Assembly: GCA_023407575.1 (NCBI GenBank)
Contig: JAEYLX010000049.1
Coordinates: 1 to 64,000 of the forward strand
Length of the DNA stretch: 64,000 nt
Reading direction: 5' to 3'
Source: Bacillota bacterium
GTDB lineage: Bacteria > Bacillota > Clostridia > Lachnospirales > Lachnospiraceae
In this document: positions 58,374-64,000 of the stretch, one piece after another
Layout: each line of letters starts with the position of its first letter
Position numbering within the stretch: position 1 is the first letter of the stretch
Notes under the pieces: model-generated
Database searches by the model: none
What the model was told of the DNA's origin: nothing
What the model saw: only the letters and a program-made list of their open reading frames with translations
Program-made: the position numbers and the translations under genes

Positions 58374-59252
58374 TTATAACCCAAACTTCTTACGATATCC
58401 ACACTTTCTGCATAACTCTTCCACTGCTTTTCTATTTGAGAAGCCTTCCACGATCAGATTGGCTCTCTCGCCTTCCATTATTTCAGAAAATGATGTGTTG
58501 TTAATATTACCCAGTGCAATCACTCCTTCCCCGTCCAAACAGCAAGGTACTACCGTTCCATCTACCAAAATAGCTGCTTGATGGCGAAGTCCATAACAAA
58601 AACCCTCCCCGGCATCTTCCTGTTCTTTCAGGTCCGGCCATTGAAATTGATGATCTTGATTGATATAGATACGATCCAGTATTTTAATTCCCTTACCCGG
58701 AGTAACCTGTTCTTGAATGTTGTAGGGTAAGTTAAACTCTTTTTCAATAGCAACCAGCATCTCATTATTAATCATTTTCTCTCTGTTAATAGAATTATCT
58801 GCTTCATAATTCCAAAATCGATAAGCTATTAGCATCTGAGTCTTTTGAATTGCTTCCTTCGTAAATAATAGAATATCATTTAGATACTCTTCCCTATTTC
58901 TCCCGCCTTCGTTGCCATCAAAACTATGTAAGGAAAAGTTAATCTGCCGAAGTGCGGGTTTTGATATCAGTTTATCCTTAACCTTTTTGATTAAGGTGCC
59001 ATTTGTGGTTATATTGACCTTAAATCCTTTTTGATAGCTGATATCCAGGAGCTTATCAAGTTCTGGATGAAGTAGTGGCTCTCCTTTGACATGAAAATAG
59101 ATATACTCGGTATGATCTTTAATCTGATCTAATATTTTGCTAAATAAATCTACTTTCATAAATTCAGATTTTCTTTTTGTGGTGGGACAAAAATTGCATT
59201 GAAGATTACATACATTCGTTATCTCTATATAAACTTTTTTATATTTTTTCAC
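58374..59252 (-). CDS. Radical SAM protein with C-terminal SPASM-like cysteines
   Basis: 292 residues. ITNVCNLQCNFCPTTKRKSE holds the C-x3-C-x2-C cluster that binds S-adenosylmethionine; PCCLDGEGVIALGNI followed by ELCRKCGYRKKFG is a shortened SPASM region for one further iron-sulfur cluster. Substrate and product are not visible; relatives modify peptides or proteins or act on small molecules. No candidate precursor peptide lies beside it. It sits between housekeeping genes on the same strand. Confidence 0.85.
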   Translation of the reverse strand: MKKYKKVYIEITNVCNLQCNFCPTTKRKSEFMKVDLFSKILDQIKDHTEYIYFHVKGEPLLHPELDKLLDISYQKGFKVNITTNGTLIKKVKDKLISKPALRQINFSLHSFDGNEGGRNREEYLNDILLFTKEAIQKTQMLIAYRFWNYEADNSINREKMINNEMLVAIEKEFNLPYNIQEQVTPGKGIKILDRIYINQDHQFQWPDLKEQEDAGEGFCYGLRHQAAILVDGTVVPCCLDGEGVIALGNINNTSFSEIMEGERANLIVEGFSNRKAVEELCRKCGYRKKFGL

Positions 59253-59340
59253 TGATCTCTCCTACCTAATATTACATTCATTTAAGATGATTCCCTGCTG
59301 CCAAACATTATTAATAACTTTACTCAGTAACCACTTTTTC

Positions 59341-60168
59341 CTATTGATATAACAGCTTAATCTCATCTACTGTTAATTCCCTATACTGTCCTGTCTCTAG
59401 CATGGTATCCAGTTGTAATCCACCAATGGAAATTCTTTTTAGATACACTACATAACAACCCACTGCTTTCAGCATTCGTTTTACCTGATGCTTTCGTCCT
59501 TCCGATATGGTAAGATATCCGGATACAACTTTTTGTTCCTTGGGGTTGATGCTTATACTATTTATTTTCTCAATATCAAAACTATCTTTTAGGTCCTGAT
59601 ACTGCCCTTCTTTCACTATTTCAATCTTAATTGCTTTTGCTAACGGACCCTTTTCATCCTTATTATTAACATCTTCGCAATTACCTCTTTCAGATCCATC
59701 TTGCCCAATGTCAATACCCTTTATCAATCGTTCCTTCGCTATTAAGTCTAAGAACCCCAAAGCCTTGAAAAAATAAGTCTTCTCCACATGTTTGTTTGGG
59801 TGCATTAGACTGTGACTGAACTCTCCATCATTTGTTAGGAGCAGCAGCCCTTCCGTATCTTTATCAAGCCTTCCGACAGGGAATAAGCCCTTTGCCATTA
59901 TTGGCTCAAAATAATCAAGCACAGTTTTATTCACGGCATCTTTCCTTGCCGTAACACAACCAGCTGGTTTGTGAAACATATAATACGATTTCCCGGTATA
60001 AATTACTTCAGTACCCAGGTATTTTACAACATCTTTATCCACATCTATTTCAAAAGCTGGTTCTTTTATCAACAATCCATTGACGGTTATCCGCTCTTCT
60101 TTCACATATTCTCTGACAACTTTTCTGCTTCCCACGGACACCTCTGCTAAATATTTATCTAATCTCAT
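59341..60168 (-). CDS. RsuA/RluB-family rRNA pseudouridine synthase
   Basis: 275 residues, about 35 longer than typical RsuA. An S4 RNA-binding domain (MRLDKYLAEVSVGSRKVVRE) precedes the catalytic domain with the active aspartate in VGRLDKDTEGLLLLTNDGEF. The closing GRKHQVKRMLKAVGCYVVYLKRISIG is usual. An insertion of about 40 polar residues (around DGSERGNCEDVNNKDEKGPL) accounts for the extra length. It converts one uridine in 16S or 23S rRNA; the exact position cannot be told. Confidence 0.88.
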   Translation of the reverse strand: MRLDKYLAEVSVGSRKVVREYVKEERITVNGLLIKEPAFEIDVDKDVVKYLGTEVIYTGKSYYMFHKPAGCVTARKDAVNKTVLDYFEPIMAKGLFPVGRLDKDTEGLLLLTNDGEFSHSLMHPNKHVEKTYFFKALGFLDLIAKERLIKGIDIGQDGSERGNCEDVNNKDEKGPLAKAIKIEIVKEGQYQDLKDSFDIEKINSISINPKEQKVVSGYLTISEGRKHQVKRMLKAVGCYVVYLKRISIGGLQLDTMLETGQYRELTVDEIKLLYQ

Positions 60169-60466
60169 AATATATCATTACCTCATGCTTCCTAGTACAT
60201 TCGTTACTATTCAGCCCTACTGCTTCATAGCAAGATATTACGCAAAGAGAGTCTGCCCCTTAGCCTTTCGCCCATGCAGTCCCAGGTTTTCAAATCAAAA
60301 CATGTCTCATTCTCTTAAGCCTAATCTTTGACATACAATCCAGTATAGGATTTCTTTGTTCAAAAAAGCAACTATAAAATTATAATAATTTATGTTATAC
60401 TCATAAATAATTGACTTTAAACACTAAAAGTGGACAATAATAGTAATAATCGAGAGGGGAAGAACA

Positions 60467-61300
60467 ATGGAACTTAATATATTTGAAATACTGAAAGCCA
60501 TCTTTCTTGGCATAGTAGAAGGAATTACCGAATGGTTACCAATTAGCAGTACGGGGCATATGCTTTTGGTGGACGAGTTTATCCACCTTAACATGAGCGA
60601 TAACTTTAAAGAAATGTTTTTTGTAGTTATTCAACTTGGTGCGATATTAACGGTTGTTATACTGTTTTGGAATAAAATGTTTCCTTTTCAATGGAAGGAT
60701 AAAACTCAACCCGTAATAAGAAAGGACGTATTTTCACTCTGGTTTAAGGTAGTAGTTGCCTGCATCCCCGGAACAATAATTACTGTACTATTTGATGACT
60801 TTATTGAATCCTACCTGAACACACCATTTGTCATTGCCGCCGCACTTATATTCTACGGTGCCGCCTTTATTGTAATAGAAAGCTGGAACAAAAGACGAAC
60901 TCCAACCACAAGAAAGCTAACAGATATTACTTATCAAACTGCTTTAATGATTGGTTTCTTTCAAGTATTATCCATTATTCCCGGAACCTCTCGCTCCGGT
61001 GCCACAATAATTGGTGCTCTGCTTATTGGTGTATCCAGAGTTGCTGCTGCAGAATTCACCTTCTTTCTTGCAGTACCTGTAATGTTTGGATTAAGTGCTT
61101 TAAAAATATTAAAGTTCGGGTTTAATTTTACGGGTCCCGAGTTAGCAATTCTAGCAACTGGCAGTTTGGTCGCATTTGTAACTTCTTTCTTTGTAATTAA
61201 ATTCTTAATGAGTTATATCAAAAGACATGACTTTAAGATTTTTGGTTGGTATCGAATTGTAATTGGTGCAATCTTAATCTTATACTTTATGTTGGCATAA
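60467..61300 (+). CDS. uppP: Undecaprenyl-diphosphatase
   Basis: 277 residues, about eight membrane helices. LGIVEGITEWLPISSTGHML carries the (E/Q)-x3-E motif and PGTSRSGATIIGALLIG the phosphate loop of the BacA/UppP family. It recycles the lipid carrier for cell-wall synthesis and gives some bacitracin tolerance. GAGGGG lies 7 bases before the ATG; a TTGACT-N17-ACAATA promoter (60411-60439 region) is possible. The preceding 300 bases hold nothing else. Confidence 0.95.
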   Translation: MELNIFEILKAIFLGIVEGITEWLPISSTGHMLLVDEFIHLNMSDNFKEMFFVVIQLGAILTVVILFWNKMFPFQWKDKTQPVIRKDVFSLWFKVVVACIPGTIITVLFDDFIESYLNTPFVIAAALIFYGAAFIVIESWNKRRTPTTRKLTDITYQTALMIGFFQVLSIIPGTSRSGATIIGALLIGVSRVAAAEFTFFLAVPVMFGLSALKILKFGFNFTGPELAILATGSLVAFVTSFFVIKFLMSYIKRHDFKIFGWYRIVIGAILILYFMLA

Positions 61301-61395
61301 ATCTGTTCAATTTTAATCCCTGCTTACTAGCTAAGCACAGCATATTATAATCCTTTTTTGTAAATACTACAAAAAACATCAGAAAGGAGAATAAT

Positions 61396-61548
61396 ATGGA
61401 CAATAGCAAAGATACCTCTTCAAAAAAGCAGGGTAAAAGTAGCGTGACTGACAATGTTATTACCAATAAGAATGTTACTCATACAGATCATCGTTCTAAG
61501 ACCGAATCTAATAAGACCTCATCCACTAATAAAACGAAAGATATTTAA
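61396..61548 (+). CDS. Small hydrophilic Ser/Thr/Lys-rich protein
   Basis: 50 residues, MDNSKDTSSKKQGKSSVTDN... ending NKTKDI, with an AAAGGAG site 7 bases upstream. Composition is almost free of hydrophobic residues, so it is likely disordered. Function and family are not recognised; spore formers carry many such short proteins. Confidence 0.6.
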   Translation: MDNSKDTSSKKQGKSSVTDNVITNKNVTHTDHRSKTESNKTSSTNKTKDI

Positions 61549-61588
61549 TGGTTTTATTCTAATATAATAGGTTTATAGGAGAAGATCT

Positions 61589-61743
61589 ATGGAAATGAAA
61601 GATTCTAAAGAGTATGTTTATGCCAAGGTATCAGAGGAAGAATTAGACACAATATCTAACTGTGAAAAGACGTTAAGCGAGAAGCTAAACCAGGATATTG
61701 TATTAATTGCTTATCAACCTAATAATGTCAACAAAGAATAGTA
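61589..61743 (+). pseudogene. Small gene broken by a two-base frameshift
   Basis: AGGAG precedes MEMKDSKEYVYAKVSEEELD, which runs TISNCEKTLSERS and stops at 61690 after 33 codons. If the GA repeat in GCGAGAGAAGC were two bases shorter, the frame would read on as EKLNQDIVLIAYQPNNVNKE to 61743, about 50 residues in all. The joined wording (EKTLSEKLNQDIVLIAY) looks like a natural end of a small clostridial protein, so the shift is probably a mutation or a sequence error. Confidence 0.45.
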
Positions 61744-61755
61744 TTTCATAACAAA

Positions 61756-61786
61756 AGGAGCGGATCACAATGACCTGCTCCTTTCT
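61756..61786 (+). terminator. Hairpin after the small genes
   Basis: AAAGGAGC pairs with GCTCCTTT, with GG and CC extending the stem. It ends the rightward unit that includes the two small genes. Confidence 0.6.
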
Positions 61787-61837
61787 GTATTTCTACAATA
61801 GAATGATTATACCGCATCATCGCTATCAAGCTTTTCA

Positions 61838-62260
61838 TTACTCCCAATTTCTTATTTCCAGACCAAAACCATCTCTAAAGGTTCCGCAGGCTATTAAAAT
61901 AAAGTCTATTAAGGTCCCAATACCAAATAGACCAAAGGTAACTAAATAAAGAATACCCGTACCTATCTTCCCCGCATAAAATCTATGAATTCCTAATACT
62001 CCCACAAAGAAACATAATAATAATGCTACTAATCTGCTCTTTGAACTCACTGTAATACCATATCCATTATAAGCATTGTTATAGGAAGTATTGTATGTGT
62101 TATATGACTGTTGCTGCTGTGGATTATTCATTGCTTCCGCTACATGTTCTCTACAATAGTTCCTTCCCTTTACATCAACTAAGCAATCTGCACAATAAAA
62201 CTTCCCACAATAGGTACAGACTCCTGCAGCTTCTCTCTCAGAGTGTATTGTACAATTCAT
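61838..62260 (-). CDS. TM2-domain protein with N-terminal B-box-like zinc finger
   Basis: 140 residues. The first 40 hold CTIHSEREAAGVCTYCGKFY and CADCLVDVKGRNYCREHV, a C/H pattern like a B-box zinc finger. A Gln/Asn/Tyr-rich linker follows, then two membrane helices with the TM2 signature GVLGIHRFYAGKIGTGILYL and GLFGIGTLIDFI. Function of such proteins is unknown. ATG is preceded by GGAAGGTAAA. Confidence 0.85.
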   Translation of the reverse strand: MNCTIHSEREAAGVCTYCGKFYCADCLVDVKGRNYCREHVAEAMNNPQQQQSYNTYNTSYNNAYNGYGITVSSKSRLVALLLCFFVGVLGIHRFYAGKIGTGILYLVTFGLFGIGTLIDFILIACGTFRDGFGLEIRNWE

Positions 62261-62467
62261 AAATATTTACCTTCCTTCTTGAATGAAATGAATTTCGTTC
62301 TCTTATTCATTATTATAGCAAAATAAGTAAAATAATTCTACAACAACTGACAATATTATTATATATGTACTTTTCACCAATAATATCATTAAACTATCTT
62401 ATCATCCATTATATAATAAATAAATCAAAGTAATTTATTAACATTCTGACAAGATTTAGCCAACATT

Positions 62468-62497
62468 TTGACAAATTAATCCTTTATCTTTTACTAA
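62468..62497 (+). promoter_or_regulatory. Sigma-A promoter of the lipoprotein gene
   Basis: TTGACA, 18 bases, TACTAA, about 40 bases before the ATG. Confidence 0.55.
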
Positions 62498-62535
62498 GAT
62501 GCATTTTGTAGCTACCTGATAGGAGGATGATTTAA

Positions 62536-63999
62536 ATGATAAAAAAAATGCTAATTCTACTTACAGTATTAATATTTGCTCTTGCTTTAACTGCTTGCAG
62601 CAGTGCTAAAAAATCTGATGCACCAGTAATTGATAATACTATCGATATAAGTGACGCGGATAAGACGGATGAAAGTGCTACTGATAGTGGACCTAGCGAT
62701 GCTCCACTAAGCACCCCCTCACTAACACCTGCAGAGAATCCTGTGGTTACGCCGAATTTACCTGAAAATGAGAACGATACAACAGAGGAAAATAGCGTAA
62801 AAGATCCCACCAGTGCCCCAACACCAAACAAAGAGATTACATCTACCCCAACCCCAAAGTTAAAATCTGATGCAAAAAAAGAAACTAACCAAACCAAAAA
62901 TGATAATAAACCAACACCAACAAAAGTACCTACTAAAGTTCCAACTAAAATACCAACCAAAGTACCTACTCCAACCATGCCAATTTCTATTGACTCCGAG
63001 CTGTCTGTGAACAGTCCTCTAGCCGATACATCATTAACGCATAACTATAAGGAATCGTTTCTTAAAGTTTATAAATACACCCAAGACTATTATGGTGGTT
63101 GTTGGGATTTCACAAAATCCTACAAAAACGATTTTAATCTTTATACCAACTATTTCACCGGAAGTCTTGTGGATGATACCGAATATGTTGGTTATATGAG
63201 AAGAAGTTATCTTGATAGTAACAATACCTTTAAGGAAGAAATGTTAGGCTACACTTCCGTCTTCTTTTCTCCCTATGAAGATGAGGACGGTAATATATAT
63301 GCCGAAGTCGGTAAGACTTCTCTTTATTCTAAAATTACCAATGATAAATTATTTATATCAAAAATGAATACCAAGGGTAATATTATTTCAAAAATATGTG
63401 TAGGTGATTACGATGAGGATGATCTTGTTTATCAAAATTATATTTTAGTTAAAAAGAATACAGTAGCATTGTTCTTTGATAAGTACAAAGATGGTAAATG
63501 GCAATCTAGCGAAATTAAGTTTATCAATATGGAAGATAGCGAAATAAATAAAGTATTAACTTTTAAAAATAGAGTATCCTATCTTAGTCCAAAAAGTGAT
63601 GGTAATTATTATATAATAACAGCAGACTCCTTTAACGAGGTATATGTATACGATACGAACACCTATGAACTGGTCAATACAATTGACACTACAAAATGCA
63701 AGGAACTGACTACTTATGAATTAAATTATCATATGACAGGCCAACCTTACGATAGTTATACTTATGATACGGATATTCGTGACGGAAAAGTATATTTCCT
63801 TAGACATTCCGGAATTTATGTAACTGATTGTTTAAAGTCAGAATTCTATCAATTATTGGATGGAACTAAATATGAAACTTTCAGCAATATGATTAACCAG
63901 TTTACAAGCTTGCTCGTAGGAAGTAAAGGAGACTTTTATATTATGAGCATCTCCTACAACGCTGAATCACCAGTCGATTTCTGGCATTATACCAGATAA
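62536..63999 (+). CDS. Large lipoprotein with a Pro/Thr-rich repeat linker, function unknown
   Basis: 487 residues; the stop codon is the last complete codon of the window. The signal peptide ends LALTAC, a lipobox. Residues about 20-150 are a disordered Ser/Thr/Pro/Lys linker including the repeats PTKVPTKVPTKIPTKVPTP. The remaining 330 residues are beta-rich with recurring short segments such as YLSPKSDGNYYIITADSFNE and VYVYDTNTYELVNTIDT, like blades of a propeller. No enzyme motif is seen. AGGAGG precedes the ATG. It may be a surface sensor or binding protein. Confidence 0.75.
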   Translation: MIKKMLILLTVLIFALALTACSSAKKSDAPVIDNTIDISDADKTDESATDSGPSDAPLSTPSLTPAENPVVTPNLPENENDTTEENSVKDPTSAPTPNKEITSTPTPKLKSDAKKETNQTKNDNKPTPTKVPTKVPTKIPTKVPTPTMPISIDSELSVNSPLADTSLTHNYKESFLKVYKYTQDYYGGCWDFTKSYKNDFNLYTNYFTGSLVDDTEYVGYMRRSYLDSNNTFKEEMLGYTSVFFSPYEDEDGNIYAEVGKTSLYSKITNDKLFISKMNTKGNIISKICVGDYDEDDLVYQNYILVKKNTVALFFDKYKDGKWQSSEIKFINMEDSEINKVLTFKNRVSYLSPKSDGNYYIITADSFNEVYVYDTNTYELVNTIDTTKCKELTTYELNYHMTGQPYDSYTYDTDIRDGKVYFLRHSGIYVTDCLKSEFYQLLDGTKYETFSNMINQFTSLLVGSKGDFYIMSISYNAESPVDFWHYTR

Positions 64000-64000
64000 G

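Noticed and set aside
62532..62978. Gly/Val-rich open frame on the minus strand opposite the lipoprotein linker
   Set aside because: It is the antisense of the Pro/Thr repeat codons, has no ribosome site and matches no known kind of protein.

Overview
The window is AT-rich DNA from a spore-forming, anaerobic-type Firmicute, most probably a Clostridia/Lachnospiraceae member. The pointers are dipicolinate synthase genes (dpaAB) behind a sigma-K-like promoter, a LysM-GH18 spore-lysin type enzyme, consensus sigma-A promoters and strong AGGAGG ribosome sites, an archaeal-type aspartyl-tRNA synthetase, and a plant/microbial-glucan locus with two adjacent GH65 phosphorylases. From memory, the adjacent GH65 pair resembles the alpha-1,3-glucoside phosphorylases described from Clostridium (Lachnoclostridium) phytofermentans, so that species or a close relative is my best guess. 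This is inference, not a database result.

Layout. 1-3.4 kb: the end of a RiPP-type (lasso-peptide-like) cluster that continues beyond the left edge (PqqD-like carrier, ABC exporter, nucleotidyltransferase). 3.7-10.6 kb: a GNAT acetyltransferase, then a complete oligopeptide ABC importer read leftwards (oppA-B-C-D-F), followed by a tandem repeat with helically phased A-tracts. 10.8-14.3 kb: dpaA-dpaB and asnB. 14.6-16.4 kb: a 157-bp nested palindrome and the tgt-yajC operon. 16.7-22.3 kb: a Cache-HAMP-GGDEF-EAL protein, two class II aldolases and an isochorismatase-fold hydrolase. 22.3-24.4 kb: a promoter-terminator unit that looks like an unassigned small RNA, a second structured leader, aspS2, and 11 perfect copies of a 10-bp A-tract repeat. 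24.5-32.2 kb: Ogg glycosylase, MFS and ECF transporters, an HD-GYP protein, a split chromate transporter, an M15 peptidase and a ferritin-like protein. 32.2-34.3 kb: a chemoreceptor.

34.4-47.6 kb is the most coherent accessory system: a locus for uptake and phosphorolysis of alpha-glucosides, probably alpha-1,3-linked. It holds a membrane-anchored beta-helix hydrolase, a membrane-anchored discoidin protein, beta-phosphoglucomutase, a LacI regulator, two GH65 phosphorylases, two sugar permeases, a binding lipoprotein and a cell-wall-anchored (VPKTG) surface protein. Three similar 14-bp palindromes, one before lacI and two around the start of the transporter operon, suggest direct control by the local LacI protein. 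No transport ATPase is encoded here, so a shared one elsewhere is expected.

47.7-51.4 kb: a LysM-GH18 gene ending in a perfect 23-bp hairpin, a decayed UDP-glucose dehydrogenase fragment behind a GT4 glycosyltransferase and phospholipase-like operon, and tRNA-Trp. 51.7-56.1 kb: a repeat-poor VCBS-like protein, a broken small peptide gene with a Cys-rich tail, and a yybP-ykoY (Mn2+) riboswitch controlling a P-type ATPase. 56.1-64 kb: DEAD-box helicase, DUF1456 protein, radical SAM/SPASM protein, RsuA-type pseudouridine synthase, UppP, two small genes (one frameshifted), a TM2 protein and a large lipoprotein.
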